A stretch of 64,000 bases of DNA from a bacterium. Its GTDB lineage: Bacteria > Patescibacteriota > Saccharimonadia > Saccharimonadales > UBA4665. The translations under genes and the position numbers were made by a program. Under the pieces are notes generated by a model. That model saw only the letters and a list, made by a program, of their open reading frames with translations. It was not told where the DNA came from and ran no database searches. This document shows, in pieces, positions 30,031 to 39,699 of this stretch. Within the stretch, counting starts at the first letter, position 1; each line of letters begins with the position of its first letter. Location of the stretch: NCBI GenBank assembly GCA_021799575.1, contig JAJZAD010000003.1, positions 1-64,000 on the forward strand, read 5' to 3'.

Positions 30031-31962
30031 ATGTCGCGACCTGTAGTTTTAAGCAATGGTAAAATGTTTGTCGGTTTGGATGATAACGGATTAGTCCATG
30101 ATTTTTACTATCCTTATGTCGGTTTGGATAACTTAACCAATGCTCGTAGCATACCCCATAAGATCGGTGTCTGGGTCAATGGCATGTTTTCTTGGGTAGA
30201 TGACGGAAGCTGGCATGTTGAGCTGGATTTTGAAGCCACAGCATTGATCGGGCACGTTAAGATGCGTTCAGAAAAGCTTGGAGTTAGTCTGGAATTCCAA
30301 GATTTTCTAGATAAGGAATATGATGCCTTGGTCCGACGCATTAAAGTTAAAAACGACTTTACTAAAGAACGAGAAATAAGGCTGTTCATGCACCAGGTAT
30401 TTGAAATTTCTAGACGAGGACGGGGTGATACGGCGCTATATGTGCCTGATGATCATTACCTGCTCGACTATAAGGGACGCTGCAGTCTGTTAATTGCCGG
30501 CAAGTTTGTCGATGGGGGGAGTTTTGATCAATACGTCGTCGGGAGCTTTGGCGTGGAAGGTAAAGAAGGGTCATATATAGATGCGGAAGACGGTGAGTTG
30601 AGTTGCAATCCAGTCGAACATGGAGGAGTGGATAGTGTAATCCGTTTCGCTCGGAGATTAGAGGCCGGTGGGACATATGAGGTCGATTACTGGGTAGTTG
30701 CAGCCGAAAGCCAATACGATGCCCAATTGGTTCATACATATTTAAAGCACTACGATATTACTGAGCGAGAAGAAGCGATTAGGATTTACTGGCACGAGTG
30801 GATTACCCCGGCGCTGGAAAAACTTCAAAATCTTCCGGAAGAACACCGTATAGCTGCAACCAAGAGTCTATTGGTGATTAAAGCTCATTGTGACGATCGC
30901 GGATCAATATTAGCCAGTGGCGACTCGTCAATATTTAATTATGGTCGAGATTATTATTGTTATTGCTGGCCCAGAGATGCTGCTTATGCTCTCTGGCCGC
31001 TTATAAGACTCGGGTTGTATCAAGAGGCAAAAAACTTTTTTAACTTTGCAAAGGATACCTTGCATAAAGAAGGCTATATGATGCATAAATACCAACCTGA
31101 CCGGGCGATTGGTAGTACCTGGCATCCGTTGATACATAATCGGGCAAAAGAATTAGCTATTCAGGAAGATGAAACCGCCAGTATGATCTTTATGATCGGA
31201 GAATATTACCGGGTTACTCAGGATGAAGACTTCATAAAAAACTTTTATGACAGTTTTATTTCTCCGTGTGCGCAATTTATCTGCCATTATGTAGATAAAG
31301 CCACCGGTCTTCCCCATTCAAGCTATGATCTTTGGGAAGAGAAGTTTCTAACTACTACTTATACCACTTGTACGGTAATTGCTGGTCTAGACACGGCGGT
31401 TAAGTTAGCTATGTTAACAGATCATCCTCAGGATGCGGACGTGTGGCGTCAGGCAGCCAATGATTTAAGAGCTAATCTGAAACCTTTGCTGCATCCTGAT
31501 GGCTACTTTCGAAAGGGTTATTTGCTCGGTAAGGACGATCCCACCAGTTATGACGATGTAGTAGATATCTCTTCTCTATACGGGCCTTTTATGTATAGCG
31601 GTCTTAATTTAGAAGACGAACGAATAGTTAAGACCGAAGAAGCTGTCAGATCAAAACTGGCTGACGTTGTACCTATAGGTGGAGTTATACGCTATGAACA
31701 CGACAATTACTTTTTAAAAGACAGTAAATTCTCAGGTAACCCCTGGATAGTTTGTACGCTTTGGTTGGCACAGTATCTGATTGCTAAAAAAGACAAGGAT
31801 TCAGCCATGAGGTATCTGTCGTGGGCTTTAGAGCGCCAATTACCTAGCGGGATATTGAGCGAGCAATTTGATCCTGAAACCGGTAATCCTTTAGGCGTAG
31901 CACCGTTAGTATGGAGTCATGCCGAACTAGTGAACACGCTTTTGGATTATTATGAAATCTAA
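30031..31962 (+). CDS. glycoside hydrolase family 15 (glucoamylase-like)
   Basis: [57 protein letters not shown]. Confidence 0.93.
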   Translation: MSRPVVLSNGKMFVGLDDNGLVHDFYYPYVGLDNLTNARSIPHKIGVWVNGMFSWVDDGSWHVELDFEATALIGHVKMRSEKLGVSLEFQDFLDKEYDALVRRIKVKNDFTKEREIRLFMHQVFEISRRGRGDTALYVPDDHYLLDYKGRCSLLIAGKFVDGGSFDQYVVGSFGVEGKEGSYIDAEDGELSCNPVEHGGVDSVIRFARRLEAGGTYEVDYWVVAAESQYDAQLVHTYLKHYDITEREEAIRIYWHEWITPALEKLQNLPEEHRIAATKSLLVIKAHCDDRGSILASGDSSIFNYGRDYYCYCWPRDAAYALWPLIRLGLYQEAKNFFNFAKDTLHKEGYMMHKYQPDRAIGSTWHPLIHNRAKELAIQEDETASMIFMIGEYYRVTQDEDFIKNFYDSFISPCAQFICHYVDKATGLPHSSYDLWEEKFLTTTYTTCTVIAGLDTAVKLAMLTDHPQDADVWRQAANDLRANLKPLLHPDGYFRKGYLLGKDDPTSYDDVVDISSLYGPFMYSGLNLEDERIVKTEEAVRSKLADVVPIGGVIRYEHDNYFLKDSKFSGNPWIVCTLWLAQYLIAKKDKDSAMRYLSWALERQLPSGILSEQFDPETGNPLGVAPLVWSHAELVNTLLDYYEI

Positions 31963-32162
31963 CGTCGTTTAGGCGCTTCGTTTCGTCCAAGATTTTTTTT
32001 GGTTTCGGTGAAGATTACGTGTTTTCTAAGCTTAGGACTATACTTGCGCAGACTAAGCTTATCCGGGGTATTCATACTATTCTTGGTTGTGTAGTAGATA
32101 CGCTCTCCGCTCTCCTCACTGAGTAAACCGATTATCTTGCGCTTATCTCCCTTTTTGGCCAT
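31959..32162 (-). CDS. rpmG: 50S ribosomal protein L33 (cysteine-free)
   Basis: [33 protein letters not shown]. Confidence 0.88.
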   Translation of the reverse strand: MAKKGDKRKIIGLLSEESGERIYYTTKNSMNTPDKLSLRKYSPKLRKHVIFTETKKNLGRNEAPKRR

Positions 32163-32199
32163 AGATTAATATCCTATCAATTTATCGTTATTATGTAAA

Positions 32200-32275
32200 T
32201 GGAGCCGACAGAGGGACTCGAACCCACGACCTGCTGTTTACAAAACAGCTGCTCTACCAACTGAGCTATGTCGGC
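32200..32275 (-). tRNA. tRNA-Thr (anticodon TGT)
   Basis: Minus strand GCCGACA...TGTCGGC-T-CCA; anticodon arm GCTGT-TTTGTAA-ACAGC. Confidence 0.96.
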
Positions 32276-32335
32276 ATACCGAGTTAAAAGTGTAGCAAAA
32301 ACAGAGATAATTTGCTATATTTAGACGGTTAAAAA

Positions 32336-32411
32336 GCCGCGATAGCTCAGTTGGAAGAGCGCATCCATGGTAAGGATGAGGTCCCGGGTTCGACCCCCGG
32401 TCGTGGCTCCA
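32336..32411 (+). tRNA. tRNA-Thr (anticodon GGT)
   Basis: GCCGCGA/TCGTGGC acceptor, CATCC-ATGGTAA-GGATG anticodon arm, CCA encoded. Confidence 0.96.
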
Positions 32412-32420
32412 CGAGCATTT

Positions 32421-32506
32421 GCAGGGATAGTGAAGCGGTCAAACACGACTGTCTGTAAAACAGTTGGCATACGCCTTCGGGGGTTCGAATCCCTCTCCCT
32501 GCACCA
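32421..32506 (+). tRNA. tRNA-Tyr (anticodon GTA)
   Basis: GCAGGGA/TCCCTGC acceptor, ACTGT-CTGTAAA-ACAGT anticodon arm, long variable arm, CCA encoded. Confidence 0.96.
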
Positions 32507-32560
32507 CGGCTTTTTTATATCTGTTAACATTTGGTAGAGCGTATAGTCTGTCAGAACAAA

Positions 32561-32878
32561 ATGCTGAACTTTGAAGAGTTAACAAAACGTACAATTGATA
32601 TCTGCGATAAGTATGACGAGCTTAATCAAACGAAGCGTGGAGTGATATGGAATGAACAGCAGCTAATGGCTGGCTTCATCGGAAATGTTGGTGATTTAGC
32701 TAAAACTATGATGGCTAAGCATGGTTTACGTGCAATGAACAACGTTGACACAAAATTAGCGCATGAGCTAAGCGGCTGATTATGGTCTGTACTGCATCTA
32801 GCAAAGAAGTACAATATCGACTTGGCAAAAGTGTTTATGAAGACTATGGACAAGTTGGAAAATCATATTGATTTAGAG
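32561..32878 (+). pseudogene. MazG-like nucleotide pyrophosphohydrolase interrupted by in-frame TGA
   Basis: MLNFEELTKRTIDICDKY...VDTKLAHELSG*LWSVLHLAKKYNIDLAKVFMKTMDKLENHID reads continuously in one frame across TGA 32777-32779. Confidence 0.8.
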
Positions 32879-33032
32879 CTAGGATTATTGTCCAGTATGA
32901 GTACTCGTCGGTACGTTATACCATTCCATGTATCAATTATATTTTTGGCCCGCCGGCGCAACACCCAAACTGTCAGATCTAATCTGAAAGACTCTTGTAC
33001 GGTGAGGTTAATCGCTGTTTCGTACATAGTCT

Positions 33033-33380
33033 CTACAGTTTTTTAAAATACTCTTTTAATACTACAGCGTCGTTATGCTGTTCGTCTTTAGCTCCATAAA
33101 CCAGGGTGGCAGGGCCACCTTTAAGTTGACCCTGCAAGGTTGCGACAGCATTTTTATTAGCGTCAAGCTCTTTTTGGTAGCGTTTTTGAAACTCCGTCCA
33201 TTTAGCTGGGTCGTGGCTGAACCATTTACGTAGTTCAGCGCTAGGAGCAATGTCTTTAAGCCACAGGTCTATCTTGGCTTTGTTCTTGCTGAGGCCGCGA
33301 GGCCATAACCTGTCAATAAGGATACGCTTGCCGTCTGAGTCCGCTGGTTTTTCGTATACACGTTTAACTTGAACGTTCAT
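33033..33380 (-). CDS. DUF488 family protein
   Basis: VKRVYEKPADSDGKRILIDRLWPRGLSKNKAKIDLWLKDIAPSAELRKWFSHD. Confidence 0.93.
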   Translation of the reverse strand: MNVQVKRVYEKPADSDGKRILIDRLWPRGLSKNKAKIDLWLKDIAPSAELRKWFSHDPAKWTEFQKRYQKELDANKNAVATLQGQLKGGPATLVYGAKDEQHNDAVVLKEYFKKL

Positions 33381-33405
33381 TGTTACCTTCCTAACCTAGA
33401 TTTAT

Positions 33406-34119
33406 TTAGTACCCCGGAAATTCTTCTGTTTTTATATTGTCTTCGTTTACATTTAAGCTAACTAATAATTGGCGCATGGCTTTGACCATCCCCTCAGGAC
33501 CAGACAGGTAATAGATCGGTGCATTCAGGTCCGGAACATGACGCTTAATCATGTTCGCATCAATGTGGCCGCGCTCGCCGTTCCAATCTACAACCGATGT
33601 ATCGGTTACTACTGGTACGTATGTAAAATTAGTTTTTACTATAACCAAACGATCAAAATCTGCAGCAAACGGCGCGTCATCCGGTGTTTTGTTTGCGTGG
33701 AGCAAGGTTATCTTATGAGCGGTTTTATCATGAGCAGCTTGATAGATCATGCTGCGAACCGGTGTTACTCCAATGCCTCCAATGATAAATACAGCCGGGG
33801 TTGATTCTGTCTTATGTAGCGTAAAGTCACCATAGGGTCCATCCAGTTTCACTTCCGTGCCAAGCGGTAAGTCTCTCAACACTCGTTTAAAAGCTGTATT
33901 GCGCAGACGCGTGGCAACACCAATGTCCATTTCATAAGGAGCAGTAATGAATGAAAAACCGCGCGTATTGCCTTCTTCATCAGTTTCCGGCGGATTAATT
34001 AAAGTGTAATCCGAAAACTGACCGGCACGATACTCAAAACCTTTCGGTTTTTCAAAATAAAAGGCCATTGTATCCTTAGCAATTTCTTGCTTTTTAAGCA
34101 GTTTGACGTTTGTGACCAT
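33406..34119 (-). CDS. ferredoxin-NADP reductase-like FAD/NAD oxidoreductase
   Basis: RAGQFSDYTL, KLDGPYGDFTLH, IIGGIGVTPVRSMI, YYLSGPEGMVKAM. Confidence 0.93.
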   Translation of the reverse strand: MVTNVKLLKKQEIAKDTMAFYFEKPKGFEYRAGQFSDYTLINPPETDEEGNTRGFSFITAPYEMDIGVATRLRNTAFKRVLRDLPLGTEVKLDGPYGDFTLHKTESTPAVFIIGGIGVTPVRSMIYQAAHDKTAHKITLLHANKTPDDAPFAADFDRLVIVKTNFTYVPVVTDTSVVDWNGERGHIDANMIKRHVPDLNAPIYYLSGPEGMVKAMRQLLVSLNVNEDNIKTEEFPGY

Positions 34120-34444
34120 ATGAAACCTCCTTTTTACTTCCCCAAGAATGCTCGCAGCCTTCTATGCAATACTTTTCAACATGTTTTCTAATCTGCCGGA
34201 AAAGAGGGGCTACGGTGTCCTCATTGATTGAATAGATCCGCTCTTTGCCATCTTGTTTGACCGCTACAAAATGGCATTGCAGGAGTTGCTGGAGGCTGTG
34301 TGATACAGCAGATTGTTCGGCATTTAAAGCTTTAGCTATTGAGGAGACACTTTTCGGACCTTCATTGTTAAGCAACTGCAGCATTTTCACGCGCTGCTTG
34401 TTGCCCAGGGTTATAAAGAAATGGTCGAAGGAAGGATACCTCAT
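34094..34444 (-). CDS. ArsR/SmtB-type winged-helix transcriptional regulator
   Basis: RVKMLQLLNNEGPKSVSSIAKALNAEQSAVSHSLQQLLQCHFVAVKQDGKERIYSI. Confidence 0.92.
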   Translation of the reverse strand: MRYPSFDHFFITLGNKQRVKMLQLLNNEGPKSVSSIAKALNAEQSAVSHSLQQLLQCHFVAVKQDGKERIYSINEDTVAPLFRQIRKHVEKYCIEGCEHSWGSKKEVSYGHKRQTA

Positions 34445-34464
34445 ATGAACATACTATCATATGA
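34441..34464. promoter_or_regulatory. candidate ArsR operator TCATATGA-N8-TCATATGA
   Basis: Two perfect 8-bp palindromes, 16-bp period, overlapping the regulator start codon in the divergent intergenic region. Confidence 0.6.
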
Positions 34465-34490
34465 AAGTAAGAATGCTGTAATCTGAATAT

Positions 34491-34902
34491 ATGCTTCTTA
34501 GACCATATACACCCGAGCGATTCCGCCGGAGAGTATTTGGCCAGCTATGGATGTTATCCTTGCAATTTTTGATAGGCATGACGCTTAACTTCCTTGGCTA
34601 TCACACAGTTGGCGTAAGGCGCTCTTTCTATATAGGTTTTTTTAGTGGCTCATATTGTAAATGCTATAGGTCTTCTAGAGGGTAGTTTGTATATAACTCT
34701 TAAAAATAACAGTATACTTGCACGATGGGCCGCCGTGGCTATAATCCTAACTTTTTGCGGCGGTTTATTAACGGTAATAACAAAATCTGATTGGTGGTCA
34801 TTTGTAATGACTTTTGGGTTTATAGTTTCGCTGTGGCTATACGGTCTGCTTTATGTGAGCGCTGATCGTATCGTTCGAGACAATAATAAAACTGACGAGT
34901 AA
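34491..34902 (+). pseudogene. small polytopic membrane protein, reading frame split at a T7 tract
   Basis: ORF 34491-34685 and ORF 34645-34902 join into one coherent hydrophobic protein (..SFYIGF LVAHIVNAIGLLEGSLY..) if one T of the T7 run is removed. Confidence 0.6.
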
Positions 34903-35076
34903 GGTTTGATAATATTTTTTTGTTCTTGCGCAATTCCTAATTTGAGCCGTTAAAATATAGTGGGTCCAGTGGTGTTAAAAGCCAGGATAGGATTTCTAAC
35001 CCGGCTTACTAAGGATTACCAAAAATTAAATGTCACTTGCAATATAATATACTCAATAAGTGTTGGTTACTTTTAC

Positions 35077-35733
35077 TTAAACCATTACTCTACGCTTCGG
35101 CCTTAACATTTTTTTAGGACGATTAGTAAGTTTACTGATTCTTTTAAGTTTTAATTGTAGTATTTTAGCTTCATCGATCATACCGTGGCTAATGTAAGCT
35201 TTGAGTAATAATGTATATGTCTCTTTATTTGGTTCTAGTTCGGCTGCCTTTTCCAGTTCGAGAAACATATGCTTATAGTTGCCTAATTTTTCTTGAACTT
35301 TGGCATAGGCTACATGTCTGGCTGCAAGGTTATCTTCCAGTTTCAAGGCCTGTTCAAAAGCAACTGATGCTTTGTCATAGTTTTCAGTTTCGTAATATAT
35401 TAAGCCCAGATTATGTAATGAGGATGGTGTCGCTTCAATACTGCTTGCTATTTCAAAGCAATCGATAGCGTCTCTGTATTCTTTTTGTTTGGCGTAAAGA
35501 ATTCCTAAACGATTATATGCAGCAGCGTTTCGTTCGTCTATTTTTAGAATTGTTAGCAGTGCTTTTTCTGCTCTTAGTAGACGATTTTCTTTCATACTGC
35601 TATGAGCAATATCCCAGAGCTTTCCGATTCTATCACCAATCTTGCGTGATGCGCTAGCGAACTCGTCGTCATGAATTGTGACGTTGTAATACGCTAATGA
35701 CGCAAAAGCCGCGACGATTAATAATTCGTACAT
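35077..35733 (-). CDS. TPR-repeat protein with N-terminal TM segment
   Basis: Tandem TPR-like units AAAYNRLGILYAKQKEYRDAIDCFEIASSIE / PSSLHNLGLIYYETENYDKASVAFEQALKLE. Confidence 0.88.
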   Translation of the reverse strand: MYELLIVAAFASLAYYNVTIHDDEFASASRKIGDRIGKLWDIAHSSMKENRLLRAEKALLTILKIDERNAAAYNRLGILYAKQKEYRDAIDCFEIASSIEATPSSLHNLGLIYYETENYDKASVAFEQALKLEDNLAARHVAYAKVQEKLGNYKHMFLELEKAAELEPNKETYTLLLKAYISHGMIDEAKILQLKLKRISKLTNRPKKMLRPKRRVMV

Positions 35734-35757
35734 TGGATTATCTTATATAAGTATATA

Positions 35758-36636
35758 TTAAGATTTACTAATTTGTAGCATAAAGCTGGTAAGAACTAAC
35801 CTGAGGTTGGCATTTGCTTCTATTTTTGTTTGGGCATCATTGGCTGCGTATAAAACCTTAAGCCATCGTCCAGATTGTTTTTCTTCTGGAGATCTTAGCG
35901 CATAATTGGCCATCTGCTGCAAAATACCTAGTGTATTTTTAGACAATACTTTATTTTTTTGTAAATCATTGATCATTAACAATCGTTCATAGGTGTTGCG
36001 TTGTAATATGTCGCGTGCAACTGATGCGGACTGAGCCGTTATATTGTTATCCATATCTGACGCTATGACGCTTGCTAAACCTACCATTCCACCACTCATA
36101 TTAAGCACTTTACTGATATCCAATTCACCTATCCTTAATGATTTAAGATGCTTCTTTAACTCTTCTTCACCCGGATTAGTAAGTACTATTTCATGTATAC
36201 GTGAACGAATTGTTGGCCTAAGTAAGTTAGGGTCACGGGCGGTTAATAAAAATATGGTGTTGATTGGCGGTTCTTCTAAATTTTTTAATAAAGCGTTTTG
36301 TGCCGGTATACTCATGTGGTCGGCATCATCGATGGTTATCACGCGGGTAGTGTTTTTAGTATTTCCTATCGGTACTTTTAAAGATAAGAAATGATTGATC
36401 TGTTTGATAGAATCAATTGATATATTAGGCCTGTTTTGATCTTTATTGATCTTAAGCAAGCATTGTTGTTTGTCTAACCCAACTAGATCAGAATTGAGTA
36501 ATTTAGCGGCTAACCAGTTCAAAACCGTAGTTTTACCGCTGCCACTATCGCCGATTAGCAATAAACCTTGTGACGGGTTGTTTATAAAGCTCTTCAATCT
36601 TCGACTCAATTTTTGGTTAAGAAGTGGCTCATCCAT
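35758..36636 (-). CDS. holB: DNA polymerase III delta'-like clamp-loader subunit (no zinc module)
   Basis: LLIGDSGSGKTTVLNWL, IDDADHMSIPAQNALLKNLEEPP, LRPTIRSRIHE. Confidence 0.85.
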   Translation of the reverse strand: MDEPLLNQKLSRRLKSFINNPSQGLLLIGDSGSGKTTVLNWLAAKLLNSDLVGLDKQQCLLKINKDQNRPNISIDSIKQINHFLSLKVPIGNTKNTTRVITIDDADHMSIPAQNALLKNLEEPPINTIFLLTARDPNLLRPTIRSRIHEIVLTNPGEEELKKHLKSLRIGELDISKVLNMSGGMVGLASVIASDMDNNITAQSASVARDILQRNTYERLLMINDLQKNKVLSKNTLGILQQMANYALRSPEEKQSGRWLKVLYAANDAQTKIEANANLRLVLTSFMLQISKS

Positions 36637-37498
36637 TCTCTATATCTTTCGGCATCTTTACAAACTTGCTAAATTCCCGGGGTAAAGCAGTACTAAATGT
36701 GACAATTCCTTTTTCTTTAAGCTTTATTTTTAAGCTGGCAGCATGCAACATTAATCTGTCAGCCTTTTCACCGCCATATACCGCATCACCTACTATAGGG
36801 TGGTTTATAGCTTTAAGATGAACTCTAATTTGATGCGTCCTGCCGGTCAGAGGCGATAGCTCAATTAAGCTATATTTATGGTTTGAAACGATAACTTTAT
36901 AAAAAGTAATGGCTTCTTTACCATTGGCGCCGGGTCTAAAAGTCGACGGTTTCTTCGGGTTTCGTTCGATAGGCATATTAATTTTGGCCGCTAAGGGGTC
37001 AAGCGTTCCGCTTATTATGCAATAATAGTTTTTTTTAACTTGTCGTTTGGCAAATTGTTGTGCTAAGTATTTTCTGGCCTCTTCAGTTTTAGCTACGATT
37101 ATCAATCCGGACGTTCCCCTGTCTAAGCGGTGTATAATTCCTGCTCGGTTGCCGACTAAATTAGGGCTGATCTTATCTCGTATAAAACTAGCGACGCTGG
37201 TTTCGGTGGAATAAACTCCTTTGGCATGAGTAATGATTCCGCTAGGTTTATTAAGCACTAAACAGAAATCGTCTTCATAGATAATCGGCATTGTAATTGT
37301 GTTAGCCTTAAAATCTTTAAATTTGAAGTTTAATGACACTTTATCCTTATCGGTCAATTTAAACGAGTGCTTGGTGACAGTTTTGTTATTGACTTTGACT
37401 TTACCTTCATCAATCAGTTTTTTGGCCAAGGATCTGCTACCATCCGGAATTTTGTTAGCAATTTGTTTGTCTAAACGGATTCCATTCTCGGCTTTCAT
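36629..37498 (-). CDS. RluA-family 23S rRNA pseudouridine synthase (RluD-like)
   Basis: IIHRLDRGTSGLIIVAKTEEARKYL, LSPLTGRTHQIRVHLKAINHPIVGDAVYG. Confidence 0.95.
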   Translation of the reverse strand: MKAENGIRLDKQIANKIPDGSRSLAKKLIDEGKVKVNNKTVTKHSFKLTDKDKVSLNFKFKDFKANTITMPIIYEDDFCLVLNKPSGIITHAKGVYSTETSVASFIRDKISPNLVGNRAGIIHRLDRGTSGLIIVAKTEEARKYLAQQFAKRQVKKNYYCIISGTLDPLAAKINMPIERNPKKPSTFRPGANGKEAITFYKVIVSNHKYSLIELSPLTGRTHQIRVHLKAINHPIVGDAVYGGEKADRLMLHAASLKIKLKEKGIVTFSTALPREFSKFVKMPKDIENG

Positions 37499-38653
37499 TC
37501 AGCTCCTTAGACCCACTGCTTTTTGCACTTTTAGTAATTGATCATTGGCAATTTTATTCATTATTGCTTCGCTCTCAATCAGTTTATTATGGATCTTGGT
37601 TTCATCTACTTGATCAACTTTAGTTTGTAGGTTTCGTAAGAAGTCCACTATTCTCCCTGCCAACTCATCTTTAAGCGGTCCGTATTGTTTTTGGCCTATA
37701 TAATTCTCCTTGTTACCCCCCAAGAGAGTTAATAAGTCTAATAAATTGCTTATACCTGGTTGCCGGTTATAGTCATAGTTTATTTCGCCTAAGCTATCTG
37801 TTTCCGAACCCAGGACCTTCTTTTTGGCAATATCCGGTTGATCATTCAAAAATAGCGTTCCCTTTTCGGAATTAGAACTCTTACTCATTTTTTTGATTGG
37901 GTTTTGTAGATCTCTAATTCGTAACCCTTGGTCTTTTCCGAAAAATTCGTGTTGTTCCTTTACCGGTTTAGGTATTTTAAATAATTCATTAAACCGTTTA
38001 TTCATTCTATATGCGATATCCCTGGCAAACTCTAAATGCTGTGTTTGATCGTCTCCAACCGGTACATAGTCTGCGCCGTAAAGCAATATATCGGCAGCCA
38101 TGAGTACGGGGTAGTTAAATAATCCCACGCTTATGTCATCAGCCGATCGTCTTTCATAATCGTTAATGGTGTTAAGGATAAATTGATAACTGTTGTTGAC
38201 ATCCTGATAATCGTATTTGTCACCGTAGCGATTTCTCATTTCCGAAACGTGGTTTGCTATTTGGTTTAGTGTTTCTTTAAGGTCGTATAAATCGGATTTG
38301 TCTTTAAATTGTGTCATGCGGCTCATCTCTCCGAAGCTCGTAAAACAGTCTAGTATCCAAGTCAATTCGCTATGGGCTGGAATATAGCTTTGACGATAAA
38401 TATAGACATTATGATGATCGATAGGTAGTCCAGCTGCAACAAATAATTTTAAGTTTTTAGAAATCTGAGTTTGAAGTTTAGAATGATCGATCTGAGTAGT
38501 AAAACTATGCAAGTCCGGAATGAATAAATTTATCTGGTATTCATCGGCATGTTTTTGAGCTATATCTACAATCGGTAATAACGCACCGAAGTAGTTTCCT
38601 ATGTGAAGATCCTGGTTAGCTCTAATACCCGTTAATATTACCGGTTTACTCAT
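37499..38653 (-). CDS. trpS: tryptophanyl-tRNA synthetase
   Basis: TGIRANQDLHIGNYFGAL, ADILLYGADYVPVGDDQTQHLEFARDIAYRMN, KKMSKSS. Confidence 0.96.
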   Translation of the reverse strand: MSKPVILTGIRANQDLHIGNYFGALLPIVDIAQKHADEYQINLFIPDLHSFTTQIDHSKLQTQISKNLKLFVAAGLPIDHHNVYIYRQSYIPAHSELTWILDCFTSFGEMSRMTQFKDKSDLYDLKETLNQIANHVSEMRNRYGDKYDYQDVNNSYQFILNTINDYERRSADDISVGLFNYPVLMAADILLYGADYVPVGDDQTQHLEFARDIAYRMNKRFNELFKIPKPVKEQHEFFGKDQGLRIRDLQNPIKKMSKSSNSEKGTLFLNDQPDIAKKKVLGSETDSLGEINYDYNRQPGISNLLDLLTLLGGNKENYIGQKQYGPLKDELAGRIVDFLRNLQTKVDQVDETKIHNKLIESEAIMNKIANDQLLKVQKAVGLRS

Positions 38654-38839
38654 AGTTGTTTATTATTATACAGATTCATTGTCAATCATGATTAATTAAC
38701 AAATTACTGATGTAATGAAATCGTAATTTGTTGATTATCAAATTAAAGCTATTGGTTTTGTTTGAGGATCATTTAAGCTTGAATATCAGATACTACCTTT
38801 AGACATTTTTATAAAAGTTGCACTAGTCTTGTGGTTTGC

Positions 38840-39247
38840 TTAGCGTTTGGTAAATTGTCTTTGCTTACGAGCAGATTTGAAACCAAACTTCTTTCGTTCC
38901 TTTTCTCTTGGATCTCGCCCTAGTAAATCGGCTCTTTTAAGCGTTGACTTAAAGTCCGGGTTATATACTATTAAAGCCTTTGCTACACCTAAACTTATAG
39001 CTTCAATTTGACTGTTGTGTCCACCACCGTTAACTTTTGCGAAGACATCGAATTTACCTAGCATATCCACTGTCAAAAAAGGGGTATTTAATTTATTAAG
39101 CAGGAACTTACTACCGCAGAAATAATCGTTTGCCGTTTTCCCGTTGACTTTAATGTCCCCTTTACCACTCATAATACGCACTCTAGCTGTAGAGCTTTTT
39201 CTGCGTCCTAACGCGTAATAATATACTGATTTAGTAGTACTGGCCAT
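38840..39247 (-). CDS. rpsI: 30S ribosomal protein S9
   Basis: YALGRRKSSTARVRI ... KRADLLGRDPREKERKKFGFKSARKQRQFTKR. Confidence 0.97.
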   Translation of the reverse strand: MASTTKSVYYYALGRRKSSTARVRIMSGKGDIKVNGKTANDYFCGSKFLLNKLNTPFLTVDMLGKFDVFAKVNGGGHNSQIEAISLGVAKALIVYNPDFKSTLKRADLLGRDPREKERKKFGFKSARKQRQFTKR

Positions 39248-39249
39248 GT

Positions 39250-39699
39250 TTAAGTATTATTCTCCTTGGTAATAATGATCTTGGTTGGTTGCTGGGCAGT
39301 GTGCACATGCTCAGATCCACTATATACCTTTAATCGTGCTAAGCGCTGTTTTAAAAGTTTATTATTCGGTAGCATTCCTCTAACAGCTTTTATAATAACT
39401 TGTGTAGAATCGTAGCTTAGTTGATCGCTTAAAGTGCGTGAATGTAGTCCACTCGGATATCCACTATGCCGGTAATAGAGCTTTTGAGATAGTTTTTTAC
39501 CTGTTATCTTTAGCCTATCGGCATTAGTAATCACTACATAGTCACCACAGTCTATGTGAGAGCTAAATTGAGGCTTTCCTTTACCAAGTAATAATTTGGC
39601 GGTAATAGATGCTATGCGGCCTAGACTGGCTTCCCTCGCATCGATTTCATACCAAACTCGGTTTATATCTGTAGGTTTAATTGAATATGTTTTGCTCAT
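39250..39699 (-). CDS. rplM: 50S ribosomal protein L13
   Basis: WYEIDAREASLGRIASITAKLLLGKGKPQFSSHIDCGDYVVITNAD. Confidence 0.96.
   Translation of the reverse strand: MSKTYSIKPTDINRVWYEIDAREASLGRIASITAKLLLGKGKPQFSSHIDCGDYVVITNADRLKITGKKLSQKLYYRHSGYPSGLHSRTLSDQLSYDSTQVIIKAVRGMLPNNKLLKQRLARLKVYSGSEHVHTAQQPTKIIITKENNT

Noticed and set aside
32321-32530. 69-aa minus-strand ORF
   Set aside because: It lies antisense over the tRNA-Thr and tRNA-Tyr genes; spurious.
32777-32779. In-frame TGA in the MazG-like gene as evidence for UGA recoding (as in Gracilibacteria/SR1)
   Set aside because: TGA is used as a genuine stop elsewhere, for example in the ATGA overlap at the GT4/GH57 junction (28791-28794), the GH57 TGA-TAA end at 30000-30005 and the GT2 and MprF-like gene ends; the adjacent Asp is also lost, favouring pseudogenisation.
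38699-38731. ACAAATTAC/GTAATTTGT inverted repeat between rpsI and trpS
   Set aside because: AT-rich, no U-tract or known family; could be chance in an AT-rich intergenic region.
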